A stretch of 64,000 bases of DNA from CAWIJK01 sp963836375 (GCA_963836375.1 CAWIJK010000001.1:879165-943164); one strand, 5' to 3'; positions 52,556 to 62,204 are shown, numbered from the stretch's first letter. The notes: generated from the letters alone by a model not told the origin. Made by a program: numbers and translations.

Positions 52556-53138
52556 ATCAGCAGAACATTCGGGCGGCAGTGACGCGCTGACGCGCGCCCG
52601 CCACGGCGCACCCGACACCCATCTCGATCGGTCGCCGGTCGTGGTCGTGCCGGCGGTGCTACCGCAGGCGGTCGTCACCGTCGATGACAGCGGAAACGCC
52701 CGGATCGCGGTCGAGAACATCGGCCAACAGGCCATCGACCAGCCAGACGAGCCGATCGGGCGCGACGAGCTGGGCGCCGTGCTCGCGAGCGTCGCCGAGC
52801 AGATCGGCGGGCCGGTCCGCGTCGAGGTCCGCGAGGCAGACGGGTCGCGCTACGCCGACATCCTCCAACCCCGCCCTCTCGAACCACCCGAGGCCCCGGA
52901 GCCATCCGAGCCAGCCACCGAGCCAGCGCTGACCGGCGCGGGGTTCCTGCCGGACGAGACGGTCCTGGTCGCCGTCGTTGTCACGACCACGCAGGCGCAG
53001 CCGGATGGCACCGCCTCGCTGAGCGCCTTGCCACCAATGGCGCGGTCTGGTGGCGAGGTCATCTTGTTCGGAGGCGCGTCGGGGCGCGTCGTCCAACAGC
53101 TCCCAACGGCTCACAAGCGTCGGTGGTGGCGGCGGTGA
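52551..53138 (+). CDS. Hypothetical conjugation-module protein
   Basis: About 195 residues; the start (GTG 52551) is uncertain. Residues around PAVLPQAVVTVDDSGNARIAVE and GAVLASVAEQIGGPVRVEVREADGSRYADIL form an alpha/beta unit. A proline/glutamate-rich hinge and PDETVLVAVVVTTTQAQPDG, EVILFGGASGRVVQ follow. I do not recognise it; similar genes sit between VirB4 and the coupling protein in related elements, as I recall. The end overlaps the coupling-protein start by 16 nt. Confidence 0.6.
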   Translation: MGSAEHSGGSDALTRARHGAPDTHLDRSPVVVVPAVLPQAVVTVDDSGNARIAVENIGQQAIDQPDEPIGRDELGAVLASVAEQIGGPVRVEVREADGSRYADILQPRPLEPPEAPEPSEPATEPALTGAGFLPDETVLVAVVVTTTQAQPDGTASLSALPPMARSGGEVILFGGASGRVVQQLPTAHKRRWWRR

Positions 53139-54898
53139 CCGGCCAAACGGCGCGGTCGGGCAACGACACCGCTGTCAACCTCGGGCTCGCGCTGATCGCC
53201 GCGGTCGGCGTGCTCGCTGGCCTGCTGCGTGCGGCGGGCACGATCGCCGCCTGGCTCACCCACAGCCGCCAACCGGCCGGGAACCTTGGTGCGGGGCTCG
53301 CGGTGCTCGCCCATCCGACCCGGCCGGCCGTGGCGTTGCGGGCGCCGGGCCTGAGCCCGTTCGCCTACTGGGCCGTCGTCGCCGTCTTGCTCATCGCGGC
53401 CGGCCTGGTCGCCTGGCTCGTAGTGCGCCTGCTCCGCTCGCAGGACGCCAGCGACGATCCGCGCAGGCGGCCCGGGCTCGCCACCACCGCGCAGGTCCGC
53501 AAGAACGCCTCCGGCCGAGCCTTGCGCCACCGGGCCGCGACCCTGCGACCCTCGCTGCACCACCCGTCCCCGGCCGAGGTCGGATACCTACTCGGCCGAT
53601 CCAAGGGCCGACAGGTATGGGCGTCGGTGGAGGACTCGATGCTGCTGATCGGCCCGCCCCGCTCCGGCAAGGGCCTCCACATCGTCATCAACGCCATCTT
53701 GGACGCGCCCGGCGCGGTGCTGACGACCTCCACCCGCCCCGACAACCTCACCGTGACCTTGACGGCCCGCCAGAAACTCGGGCCGGTCGCGGTGTTCGAC
53801 CCCCAGCACTTGGCGCCCGGTCTCCCAGCCGGGCTGCGATGGTCCCCGGTGCGTGGCTGCGAGGACCCACTGACGGCGATGATCCGCGCCACCGGCCTCG
53901 CCGCCGGAACCGGCCTCGGCGGCGGTGGCGTGGAGGGCGGCGGGTTCTGGGAAGGCAAGACCGCCGCCGCCATCCAAGCACTGCTGCACGCCGCCGCCCT
54001 GGACGGGCGCGACGCCCGGACCTTGTATCAATGGGCGCTCAACCCCACCGCGGCAGCCGATGCCGTCCATGTCCTCCAATCCGACAGTCGCGCGGCGGAA
54101 GGGTGGGCTGACTCGCTGGGGTCGATGATCGACTCCGACCCCCGCACCCGCGACTCGATCTGGCAAGGCGTCGGCCTCGCGTTCAACGCGCTCGCCGATC
54201 CCCGCGTCCTCGACGCCGTAACCCCGAGAGACGGTGAGGGCTTCGACCCCGACACCTTCCTGGCCGAGCACGGCACCCTCTACCTACTCGCGACCGGCGC
54301 CGGGGCGGGCGCCAGTGCGGCGTTGGTGTCGGCGTTCATCGAGGACTTGACCGAGACCGCTCGCCGCCACGCCGCCCGCTCACCCGGCGCCCGCCTCGAC
54401 CCACCACTGCTGCTCGCATTGGACGAGATCGCCAGCCTCGCGCCGCTGCCGTCCCTGCCGACACTCATGTCGGATGGCGGCGGGACCGGGATCACGACGC
54501 TGACGGTGCTTCAGTCGATGGCACAGGCGCGGCAGAAGTGGGGCGAGAACCAAGCCGCCGCGATCTCCGACACCGCGATCGCCAAGATCATCCTCGGCGG
54601 AGAGTCCAACAGCCGCGACCTCCAAGACCTCTCCACCCTGATCGGCGAGCGCGACGAGACCACCGACTCCACCACCACCGACGCCACCGGCGGCCGGTCA
54701 CACCAGCGCTCGATCCGCCGCGTGCCGATCCTCCCGCCCGACGCTTTGCGGACGATGACGTTCGGGCTCGGCACGATCCTGTTGCGCGCCGCGCCGCCGA
54801 TCGTGACCGACCTGCGCCCGTGGACGGACCGCAAAGACGCCGACCAGCTCACCGCCGACCGCCGCCAGATCGAGCAGACACTACGCGCCGCCGCCTGA
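53123..54898 (+). CDS. VirD4/TraG-type coupling protein
   Basis: 591 residues; starts at GTG 53123 or the GTG at 53135 overlapping the preceding stop. Two N-terminal TM helices (NLGLALIAAVGVLAGLLRAAG; AYWAVVAVLLIAAGLVAWLVV). Walker A is MLLIGPPRSGKGLHIVINAI, Walker B is PLLLALDEIASLAPLPSLPTLMSDGGGTGI, with the usual Gln in TVLQSMAQARQKWG. It links the relaxosome to the channel and pumps DNA. The C-terminal end lacks an additional domain. Confidence 0.93.
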   Translation: MVAAVTGQTARSGNDTAVNLGLALIAAVGVLAGLLRAAGTIAAWLTHSRQPAGNLGAGLAVLAHPTRPAVALRAPGLSPFAYWAVVAVLLIAAGLVAWLVVRLLRSQDASDDPRRRPGLATTAQVRKNASGRALRHRAATLRPSLHHPSPAEVGYLLGRSKGRQVWASVEDSMLLIGPPRSGKGLHIVINAILDAPGAVLTTSTRPDNLTVTLTARQKLGPVAVFDPQHLAPGLPAGLRWSPVRGCEDPLTAMIRATGLAAGTGLGGGGVEGGGFWEGKTAAAIQALLHAAALDGRDARTLYQWALNPTAAADAVHVLQSDSRAAEGWADSLGSMIDSDPRTRDSIWQGVGLAFNALADPRVLDAVTPRDGEGFDPDTFLAEHGTLYLLATGAGAGASAALVSAFIEDLTETARRHAARSPGARLDPPLLLALDEIASLAPLPSLPTLMSDGGGTGITTLTVLQSMAQARQKWGENQAAAISDTAIAKIILGGESNSRDLQDLSTLIGERDETTDSTTTDATGGRSHQRSIRRVPILPPDALRTMTFGLGTILLRAAPPIVTDLRPWTDRKDADQLTADRRQIEQTLRAAA

Positions 54899-54935
54899 GC
54901 CGGTAGCCGCCCGGCCGGGGCGGTGGGGAGTGGTC

Positions 54936-54989
54936 GCGCACCTCTCGGGTGGAGCACCAGCCGGTGCTCGCTTATTGACCCGAGGAGGT
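54936..54989 (+). promoter_or_regulatory. Leader motif copy 7: two-stem structure reaching the Shine-Dalgarno
   Basis: GCGCACCTC (54936-54944). Outer stem CTCGGGT (54944-54950) with ACCCGAG (54978-54984), enclosing inner hairpin GAGCACC-AGCC-GGTGCTC (54952-54969). The ribosome-binding site GAGGAGGT (54982-54989) shares three bases with the outer stem, and the SSB GTG is at 54995. In addition ACCTC (54940-54944) could pair with GAGGT (54985-54989). The arrangement could expose or hide the binding site. Confidence 0.7.
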
Positions 54990-54994
54990 ACATC

Positions 54995-55465
54995 GTGGCG
55001 ATCAGGACTTCACCGTCGATCAACGGGTTCATCGCCAGCGACCCGCGACTGACGTTCAACGACGACGGCGAGGCACGTTTCTACGCGCGCATCGGACAGA
55101 ACCACTACCGCCGGGAGGACGACGGCAGCTTCACCGAGCTGGAGCCGACCTTCCACGACTTGGTGCAGTTCGGCAAGGGCGCCGAGCTGTCCGCCGAGCG
55201 ATTCCGCAAAGGCGACAACTTCGTCGCGCAAGGCTATGTCCGCGACTACACCCGCGACGTCGATGGGCAGGAGCGCACCGACGAGCAGTTCGTCGCCAAG
55301 CGCCTCGGCCACGACCCGAACCTGACGACCTACACCGTCGATCGCCGCCCCCGCGCCGAGCGGGAGGCACCGGCCGCCGAGCGCGACGCCGCCAGCCGCA
55401 ACAGCACCCGCCCCGCCGCCGAGCAGGCAGCAGTCGTAGCTGAGTCGAACGGACTCAGCTACTGA
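54995..55465 (+). CDS. ssb: Single-stranded DNA-binding protein
   Basis: 156 residues from GTG 54995 with GAGGAGGT six bases upstream. OB-fold sequence: IRTSPSINGFIASDPRLTFNDDGEARFYARIGQNHY, then FHDLVQFGKGAELSAERFRKGDNFVAQGYVRDY with the strand-4 pattern of SSB. The C-terminus is a disordered acidic-basic tail and lacks the usual DDDIPF tip. It probably coats the transferred strand in the recipient. A strong leader structure precedes it. Confidence 0.85.
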   Translation: MAIRTSPSINGFIASDPRLTFNDDGEARFYARIGQNHYRREDDGSFTELEPTFHDLVQFGKGAELSAERFRKGDNFVAQGYVRDYTRDVDGQERTDEQFVAKRLGHDPNLTTYTVDRRPRAEREAPAAERDAASRNSTRPAAEQAAVVAESNGLSY

Positions 55466-55497
55466 CCACCCCGGTTACCGGATCGGAGGCGTGGATC

Positions 55498-58400
55498 GTG
55501 GCCCACGAGGTATCCGGCCAGCTTGAGCTGGACCTGTGGGGTCTCAGCCCGGCTGCCGCCGCCGAGAAGATCGCGGCCGACCAGCTCGCCGAGCCGGCGA
55601 CCGGCGAGGAACACGCGAGCCAGGAGGACCCTGATGAACCGATACGCAACGTTGGCCCGGCAGCATTGGGAGAGACACGCGCCGAGCCGGGTGGCGGCCC
55701 TGCCGGACCCGACCCGGTTCTTCAGCGAGCTGGGGGCGGAGGTGGAGGCGCAGGTAAGCGACCTGGCGGCGAGGCTCGTGTCGATGGCGACGGAACCCTG
55801 TTCGGCGGAGTCATACTTGGAGGAGGTCGCTCGGTTGCAGACGGCCAGGAGAACAGCGGAGGAGGTCGTGATGGCAGAGCTGGTGTGGATCAAGGACCCG
55901 GAGCTGCCGCTGCCCGAGGCCCGCGAGGAGTGGGAGCAGACCCGGCCTTCGGACGAGAACCTGATCTCCTGGGCGGAGCGAATCCAGGACTACCCGGACT
56001 CGATGCCGTCGACCGACGAGCTGGAGGAGATGGCGCAGACCTGGGCGCTGTCGGTGGAGTTCTTGGAGGAGCTGGTGGCGACCGAGCCGCCGCGGGAGTA
56101 CATGCGGGCGAATCAGCCGGCGCTGTTGGAGGCGGCGAACATTCGCTTCTGGCGCGAGCTGCGCCGACCGCCCAGCCGGAGCTAGGCGAGCCGGCTGGCC
56201 GGTTCGTTCCGGCCTCCCAAGACGATCTCGCCCCCTCCGGGGCGAAGGCGCGGTTTCAGGCCAATGTGGCTGCGATCCGCCTCGCCCGCAGCCTCACCGA
56301 CGAGCATCGCTCTGCGACCGGCGACGAGCAGCAGGTCTTGGCCCGGTGGTCGTCGTGGGGGGCGATCCCCGACGTGTTCGACCGGGCCAAGGACAACTGG
56401 ACCGACGAGCGGGCCGAGCTGCGCGCCCTGCTCGATGACGTGGAGTGGGATGCGGCGGCGCGGACGACGATCAACGCGCATTACACCGATCCACTGATCG
56501 CCCGCCAGATGTGGCGGGCACTGGGCGATCTGGGCTTCCAGGACGGCACGGTGCTGGAGCCGGGGTCGGGGTCGGGCACGTTCATCGGCCTGGCTCCCGA
56601 GCAGGCGGTGATGATCGGGGTGGAGCTTGACCCGGTCACTGCCAGCATTTCGGCCGCCCTGTATCCGCACGCCCGAATTCGCGCCGAGTCGTTCGCTGAC
56701 ACCCGGCTGCCCGAGGGGAGCTTTGACGCGGCGATCGGGAACGTGCCGTTCGGGAACGTAACCCTGCACGACCCGGTGCATAACGGCACCCGCCAGTCGA
56801 TGCACAACCACTTCATCCTCAAGTCGTTGGCGTTGACGCGGCCGGGCGGGATGGTCGCGGTGCTCACGTCGCATTTCACGATGGACGCCCAGAACCCAGG
56901 CGCCCGCCGGGAGATGAACGACCTGGCCGATCTCGTCGGGGCGGTGCGACTGCCGACCGGGGCGCACCGCCGCGCTGCGGGCAGTGATGTGGTGACCGAT
57001 CTGTTGATCTTCCGCCGCCGCGAGCCGAACCGGCCGCCGGCGGATGACTCGTGGGAGACGGTCGTGCCGGTCACGATCGACGGCACCCCGCTGAAGATCA
57101 ACACCTACTTCGACGCCCATCCCGACAACATGCTCGGCGAGGTCGGCACGGCGCGGGGGATGCACGGCGCCGAGACGCTCACGATCACCGGCGACCTCGA
57201 TCACCTCGAGGGCGAGCTGGCCGACACGCTGAACCAGATCACGTTCGCCGCGCGCCGCGACGGCCTGGTGATGACCGATCGCCCTGTCGATCAGGAGGCG
57301 CGCCGTGCTGCGGCGGTGCCGGCCGCCCCGGAGTTGTGGGACGGCACCATCGTCGCCGATCAGAGCGGGTTCACCACCGCAGCGGGCGGCGTTCTGGAGC
57401 CGTTGGCGGTCCCGAAGCCGGGCAGCGCCGAGCTGCGCGCCCTCCTCGGACTGCGAGACGGCGCTACCCGGCTGCTCGGTCTGGAGGCGGCCACGGTGGA
57501 TGACACCGAGGAGATCACCGTCGCTCGCCACGCACTCCGGTTGGACTATGAGCGGTACGTGGGCCGGTACGGACCGATCAACCGCTACACGCTGCGCCCG
57601 ACCGGCCGCACCAACGACGCGGGCGACCCGACGTTTGCGCGGATCGTGCCGACGCCGATCCGGCTGCTGCGCTCCGATCCGTTCGGGGCGCTGGTGCTGG
57701 CGTTGGAGCAGTTCGACGACCAGGACCAGACCGCCCAGCCCGCCGCGATCTTGCACCGCCGGGTCGTCGCCCCACGCGCCGAGGTTCAGGGGGTGGAGAC
57801 CCCGGCCGACGCGATCGCGGTCAGCCTGGACCGCACCGGCGACATCGACCTGGCGTTGATCGCCGACCTGCTCGGGATGCCGGAGCCCGAGGCCCGGCAA
57901 GCCCTGGCCGGGATGGTGTTCACCGACCCCGACACCGGCGAGCTGATCCACGCCCCGGCCTATCTCTCCGGCGATGTCCGCACCAAGTTGGACACCGCTC
58001 GGACCCGCGCCGCGGACGACCCGGCGTTTCAGGTCAACGTCGACGCGTTGGCCGAGGTACTGCCGCCGGATCTCGGGGTGGAGGACATCACCGCCCGACT
58101 CGGCGCGGTGTGGATCAGCCCGGAGGTTCACGAGCAGTTCTTGCGGGAGCTGCTGCGCTCCGAGGACGTGCGGGTCGAGAACCCGCTGCCGGGGATGTGG
58201 GAGGTCCGCGGCGGCCGGCAAGGCATCCTCGCCGCCTCGGAGTGGGGCACCGCCCGCCGACCGGCGCCCGACATCGCCCAGGCACTGATGGAGCAGCGCA
58301 CGCTGCTGGTTTACGACGAGTACGAAGACGCCGACGGGAAGAAGCGCCGGGTCTTGAATCCGGTTGAGACGACCGCAGCGCAAGAGAAGGGCGACGCCCT

Positions 58401-61209
58401 CCAAGAACGCTTCTCCGAGTGGGTCTGGGAAGACCCGGCCCGCGCCAAGACGCTGGTGGACGAGTACAACCGCCGGTTCAACAGCATCGTGCTGCGCGAC
58501 TACACGGGCGCCGGGGAGTACCTGTCGCTACCCGGCATGGCGGCCAGCTTCACGCCGATGGAGCATCAGCGCGCTGCGGTCGCCCGGATGATCGCCGAGC
58601 CGGCCTCCGGCCTGTTCCATGAGGTCGGGGCGGGCAAGACCGCCGAGATGGTCATGGGCGCGATGGAGATGCGCCGCATGGGCCTCATCACCAAGCCCGT
58701 CGTGGTCGTACCGAATCACATGCTGGAGCAGTTCGGCCGCGAGTGGCTTCAGATTTATCCCCGCGCTCGCATCCTCGCCGCCTCCAGCGCCGACGTGACC
58801 GCCGACAAGCGGCGCCTGTTCGTCGCCAGAGTTGCGGCGAACGAATGGGACGCGGTCATCTTGACGCAGGGCGCGTTCGCGAAGATCCCGCTGCGACCCG
58901 AGACGCAGAAGGCGTACATCCAAGCCCAGGTCGACGACGTGCGCGGCGTCCTCCAGGACGCCAAGACCGGGGAGCGGATGAGCGTCAAGCGGATCGAGCG
59001 GCGCCTGCTGCTGTTGGAGAACAAGCTCAAGGCCCGCACCGACCTCGACCGTGACCGCGGCGTCTGCTTCGAGGACACCGGCATCGACTACGTGGTCGTG
59101 GACGAGATGCACATGTATAAGAACCTCGCCACCGAGTCCAACATCCGCGACGCCGCGATCGACGGGTCCGAGCGGGCCTCCGACTTGCACATGAAGCTGG
59201 AATACCTGCGCTCCCAAGGCCGCGACCGCGTGGCGACCGGAGCGACCGCGACGCCGATCGCCAACTCGGTGACCGAGGCGTACGTGATGCAGAGGTACTT
59301 GAGGCCGGACCTGTTGGACAAGGCCGGGATCGGCGCGTTCGACGCCTGGGCGGCGACCTTCGGGCAGACCGTCACGCAGATGGAGATGGCCCCGACCGGC
59401 AACGGGTTCCGGCTCAAGACCCGATTCAGCAAGTTCTCCAACGTCCCCGAGATGCTGCGCGTCTGGTCCGTCTTCGCCGACGTCAAGACCGCCGCCGACC
59501 TCCGTCTCCCGACCCCTGACCTGGCGGCGCGCGATGACGGACAGCGCGCCCCCGCCACGGTCGCGGTGCAGCCGACCGTGGAGCTGGAGCAGTTCATCGA
59601 GCACCTCGGCGAGCGGGCCGACGCGGTCGCGGCCCGGCGGGTCAGCCCCGACGAGGACAACATGCTCAAGATCTCCACCGACGGCCGCAAGGCCGCCCTG
59701 GACATTCGCATGGTCCTCCCACGCAGCCCGTCCGGGCCAACGAAGGTCGACGCCGCCGCCGACGCCATCCACCGCGTCTGGGAGCGCACCCGCGACAGCG
59801 AGTACCTGGACACGATCACCGGCCAACCTTCACCGATCCGCGGTGCCTTGCAACTCGTGTTCTCCGATATCGGCACTCCGAACCCGGATCGGTGGAACGC
59901 CTACGACGAGCTGCACCGGGAGCTCGTCGCCCGCGGGATGCCCGGCGACGCCATCCGCTTCATGCACGAGGCCAAGACCGACGTGGAGAAGGCCCGCCTG
60001 TTCGCCGCCGCCCGCGCCGGACACATCGCCGTGTTGATCGGGTCCACGGAGAAGATGGGCGTGGGCACGAATGTTCAGGCGAGGGCCGTGGCGCTCTATC
60101 ACCTGGACTGCCCGTGGCGACCCTCGGACATCGCACAACGTGAGGGCAGAATCTTGAGGCAGGGCAACCAGAACCCGGAGGTCGTGATCGTCCGGTTCGT
60201 GACCGAACGGTCCTTCGATTCCTATATGTGGCAAGGCGTCGAGCGCAAGGCGACGTTCATCGCCCAGGTCATGCGCGGCAAGCTCGACAGCCGCGAGATC
60301 GAAGAGATCGACTCCGCCGCCCTGTCCGCCGCTGAGGCCAAGGCCATCTCATCCGGCAACCCGCTCCTGCTGGAGCACTCCACCGTCCAGAACGAGGTCG
60401 GCCGGCTACGTCGCCTGGAGCGCGCCTACCAGCGCAACGAGAACATGCTCACCCACACCCGCCAAGACGCCGAACACGCCGCCGAACGCGCCTCCGCCGA
60501 CACCGCCGGACTGGCAGCCGCGCTACCCAAGATCATCGACACCGGCGGGGACCGCTTCCGCATCCAACTTCACGACCGCACCTACACCAGCCGCGTCGAC
60601 GCGAGTGCCGCGCTGGCCCGGTGGGCGAACAACAGCGACCTGAAATGGGCGCCCCGCTACACCAGCCGCGACTACGGCACCGTCGGCCAGATCAGCGGCT
60701 TTCCCATCCACCTCGCGCTCCGACCCGGCTACGAGGGCGCCAACATCGACATCACCCTCCACGGCGTACCCCGCAGCACCTTCACCGTCTCCCGAGACAC
60801 GCTGCTCGAAGGCGGCGTCGGGCTCATCCAACGCATCGAGAACCGCGTCTCGGGCATCCCGGCCCTGCTCGACCACGCCCAAGGAGACCTCGCCGCCGCC
60901 CAGCAGACCATCGCCGACGCCGCCCAGCGGATCGGCCAGCCCTTCCGCCACGCCCAGGCCCTCCGTGACGCCGAGCGGCACCTGAGCGACGTCGAATCCC
61001 AACTCGCCGCACTCAACCACGACGAGCCAGGCGAACAGCCAAGCCCGCCGGAACCTGCGCTCGATCAGCGGGTCACTGTCGAGACCCTCCACGCCCACCG
61101 AGACCCACCCGCCAGACCGATGGCACCACAACGCCAAGAGCCGCCCGCGTTCGTCCGAGCCGGATACGACGCCAACCCGCCACATCCGGCACCCGGCATG
61201 AGCTGGTAG
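55498..61209 (+). CDS. Giant DNA methyltransferase-helicase (SNF2-like) protein
   Basis: Frame of 1903 codons from GTG 55498. The first 30 residues (SGQLELDLWGLSPAAAAEKIAAD) look genuine; residues about 45-225 are Gly-rich and appear to be the shadow of a gene in another frame. From about 229 family sequence starts: GEPAGRFVPASQDDLAPSGAKA. N6-methylase motif I is VLEPGSGSGTFIGLAP (about 352) and motif IV NVPFG (about 413). The helicase has EVGAGKTAEMV (about 1043), VVDEMHM (about 1200) and GVGTNVQARAVALYHLD with QREGRILRQGN (about 1520-1560). No ATG, GTG or TTG precedes residue 229 closely. It probably modifies or unwinds element DNA on entry. Confidence 0.85.
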   Translation: MAHEVSGQLELDLWGLSPAAAAEKIAADQLAEPATGEEHASQEDPDEPIRNVGPAALGETRAEPGGGPAGPDPVLQRAGGGGGGAGKRPGGEARVDGDGTLFGGVILGGGRSVADGQENSGGGRDGRAGVDQGPGAAAARGPRGVGADPAFGREPDLLGGANPGLPGLDAVDRRAGGDGADLGAVGGVLGGAGGDRAAAGVHAGESAGAVGGGEHSLLARAAPTAQPELGEPAGRFVPASQDDLAPSGAKARFQANVAAIRLARSLTDEHRSATGDEQQVLARWSSWGAIPDVFDRAKDNWTDERAELRALLDDVEWDAAARTTINAHYTDPLIARQMWRALGDLGFQDGTVLEPGSGSGTFIGLAPEQAVMIGVELDPVTASISAALYPHARIRAESFADTRLPEGSFDAAIGNVPFGNVTLHDPVHNGTRQSMHNHFILKSLALTRPGGMVAVLTSHFTMDAQNPGARREMNDLADLVGAVRLPTGAHRRAAGSDVVTDLLIFRRREPNRPPADDSWETVVPVTIDGTPLKINTYFDAHPDNMLGEVGTARGMHGAETLTITGDLDHLEGELADTLNQITFAARRDGLVMTDRPVDQEARRAAAVPAAPELWDGTIVADQSGFTTAAGGVLEPLAVPKPGSAELRALLGLRDGATRLLGLEAATVDDTEEITVARHALRLDYERYVGRYGPINRYTLRPTGRTNDAGDPTFARIVPTPIRLLRSDPFGALVLALEQFDDQDQTAQPAAILHRRVVAPRAEVQGVETPADAIAVSLDRTGDIDLALIADLLGMPEPEARQALAGMVFTDPDTGELIHAPAYLSGDVRTKLDTARTRAADDPAFQVNVDALAEVLPPDLGVEDITARLGAVWISPEVHEQFLRELLRSEDVRVENPLPGMWEVRGGRQGILAASEWGTARRPAPDIAQALMEQRTLLVYDEYEDADGKKRRVLNPVETTAAQEKGDALQERFSEWVWEDPARAKTLVDEYNRRFNSIVLRDYTGAGEYLSLPGMAASFTPMEHQRAAVARMIAEPASGLFHEVGAGKTAEMVMGAMEMRRMGLITKPVVVVPNHMLEQFGREWLQIYPRARILAASSADVTADKRRLFVARVAANEWDAVILTQGAFAKIPLRPETQKAYIQAQVDDVRGVLQDAKTGERMSVKRIERRLLLLENKLKARTDLDRDRGVCFEDTGIDYVVVDEMHMYKNLATESNIRDAAIDGSERASDLHMKLEYLRSQGRDRVATGATATPIANSVTEAYVMQRYLRPDLLDKAGIGAFDAWAATFGQTVTQMEMAPTGNGFRLKTRFSKFSNVPEMLRVWSVFADVKTAADLRLPTPDLAARDDGQRAPATVAVQPTVELEQFIEHLGERADAVAARRVSPDEDNMLKISTDGRKAALDIRMVLPRSPSGPTKVDAAADAIHRVWERTRDSEYLDTITGQPSPIRGALQLVFSDIGTPNPDRWNAYDELHRELVARGMPGDAIRFMHEAKTDVEKARLFAAARAGHIAVLIGSTEKMGVGTNVQARAVALYHLDCPWRPSDIAQREGRILRQGNQNPEVVIVRFVTERSFDSYMWQGVERKATFIAQVMRGKLDSREIEEIDSAALSAAEAKAISSGNPLLLEHSTVQNEVGRLRRLERAYQRNENMLTHTRQDAEHAAERASADTAGLAAALPKIIDTGGDRFRIQLHDRTYTSRVDASAALARWANNSDLKWAPRYTSRDYGTVGQISGFPIHLALRPGYEGANIDITLHGVPRSTFTVSRDTLLEGGVGLIQRIENRVSGIPALLDHAQGDLAAAQQTIADAAQRIGQPFRHAQALRDAERHLSDVESQLAALNHDEPGEQPSPPEPALDQRVTVETLHAHRDPPARPMAPQRQEPPAFVRAGYDANPPHPAPGMSW
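55634..56185 (+). CDS. Acidic 183-residue protein embedded in the helicase 5' region
   Basis: ATG 55634 has AGGAGG at optimal distance. The product is protein-like throughout: NRYATLARQHWERHAPSRVA, PTRFFSELGAEVEAQVSDLAARLVSM, VVMAELVWIKDPELPLPEAREEWEQTRPSDENL, LEEMAQTWALSVEFLEELVA. It is acidic and helical. I believe similar genes precede helicase genes in related elements, but no function is known to me. It lies wholly within the helicase frame, one frame over, and ends at 56185 exactly where recognisable helicase sequence begins. Confidence 0.75.
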   Translation: MNRYATLARQHWERHAPSRVAALPDPTRFFSELGAEVEAQVSDLAARLVSMATEPCSAESYLEEVARLQTARRTAEEVVMAELVWIKDPELPLPEAREEWEQTRPSDENLISWAERIQDYPDSMPSTDELEEMAQTWALSVEFLEELVATEPPREYMRANQPALLEAANIRFWRELRRPPSRS

Positions 61210-61241
61210 CCGCCTCATCCGCCTTCCGCTGGGAAGCGGTG

Positions 61242-61292
61242 ACGCACCTGCCGGGTAACGGCACCGGACTCGCCGGTGCTCGACCCGGCAGG
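61242..61292 (+). promoter_or_regulatory. Leader motif copy 8: 10-bp outer stem with inner hairpin
   Basis: ACGCACCTG leads into outer stem CCTGCCGGGT (61247-61256) paired perfectly with ACCCGGCAGG (61283-61292), enclosing GCACCGG-ACTCG-CCGGTGC (61261-61279). AGGAAAG overlaps the end of the stem; the DUF4913 ATG is at 61310. A further small hairpin, CCGCT-GGGA-AGCGG, lies just upstream (61226-61239). Confidence 0.72.
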
Positions 61293-61309
61293 AAAGCGAG
61301 CAACCAGCG

Positions 61310-61918
61310 ATGAGCGACCACCCTCCCGAACCCCCTGACGATCGACCCTACGATTGGGCCGACGATCCCGACAGCGGCCTGGAGCCCGAGCCGGACGAGA
61401 TCACCGCCGACACCGGGGTGGGCGAGACGGATGTGCCGCACCCGGTCAATTGGCGCACATTGACGGCTGAAGACGCCGAGTACGAGTGGCTGGCACTCAA
61501 CGAGTGGGTCGACTGGTTGCGTCACGAGTTCGGGCTGCCCGCCTCGATCATCCCCCCGTACTGGCACCGCCACCCCGAGCTGGTGTGGGAGCTGTCCGCG
61601 CTGCACCTGCACTGGCTCGGCGCCTACGACCCAGCCCAGCACGCCTCCGCCCCGGTCGGCTGGCTGGCCGACTTCCACGCCGCCCAACAGCGCCTCCGCG
61701 AATGGGTCGCCCTGTCCGGCACCAGACTGGACCGCGACCGGCCCACCCGCCAAACCATCTGGCCTGGCGAAGACTCCCGGCCGGCCGAAGTGGAGAGGCC
61801 GATCGTTAACCGCGACGAGGAGTTCGTCGCGTTCGTGATCGCCGACGTGAACCGCCGCGCCGAGGCCGAGGCCGACTTCCTGCGCCGGAATGAGCCCGAG
61901 ACCGAGGCCCAGCAATGA
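61310..61918 (+). CDS. DUF4913 family protein
   Basis: 202 residues. An acidic N-terminus (PEPPDDRPYDWADDPDSG) precedes the DUF4913 core: WLALNEWVDWLRHEFGLPASIIPPYWHRHPELVWELSALHLHWLGAYD, PVGWLADFHAAQQRLREW. DUF4913 proteins are typical passengers of actinobacterial conjugative elements; their role is unknown. The ATG follows a strong leader structure, and the stop overlaps the next start (ATGA). Confidence 0.88.
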   Translation: MSDHPPEPPDDRPYDWADDPDSGLEPEPDEITADTGVGETDVPHPVNWRTLTAEDAEYEWLALNEWVDWLRHEFGLPASIIPPYWHRHPELVWELSALHLHWLGAYDPAQHASAPVGWLADFHAAQQRLREWVALSGTRLDRDRPTRQTIWPGEDSRPAEVERPIVNRDEEFVAFVIADVNRRAEAEADFLRRNEPETEAQQ

Positions 61919-62106
61919 CATCCACCAAGCAGCGTCGCAGGTCGGAGGGTCGGCCGGAGCCGAGCTGGCGGATTCGCGCGGTCCGCCGCGACCCGCTCGA
62001 CCCGCGGCTGCTGGCGCGGCTATTCATCCAGATGGCCTTGGAGCGGGCCGACACCCAGCACCCCAAGGCCGACACCAGCGGCGGGACCGCCCACCGCGCA
62101 TCCTGA
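61915..62106 (+). CDS. Small basic protein following DUF4913
   Basis: 63 residues, ATG overlapping the DUF4913 stop. The first half is strongly basic (TSTKQRRRSEGRPEPSWRIR), then RRDPLDPRLLARLFIQMALERAD is a helix. Translational coupling and position support a real gene. No family recognised; the basic stretch suggests nucleic-acid or partner binding. Confidence 0.6.
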   Translation: MTSTKQRRRSEGRPEPSWRIRAVRRDPLDPRLLARLFIQMALERADTQHPKADTSGGTAHRAS

Positions 62107-62204
62107 CCCATCCTTGGCCCATGCTCCGCTTGTCGGTCAGGCGGGGGCGGTATTCTTAAGGGGTCACGCTGGCCTGGCCGGTGTGGTAGCAGAGCAACGT
62201 TTCG

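Noticed and set aside
56182..58404. 740-codon minus-strand frame opposite the helicase
   Set aside because: Antisense shadow of conserved methylase-helicase sequence; composition is not protein-like.
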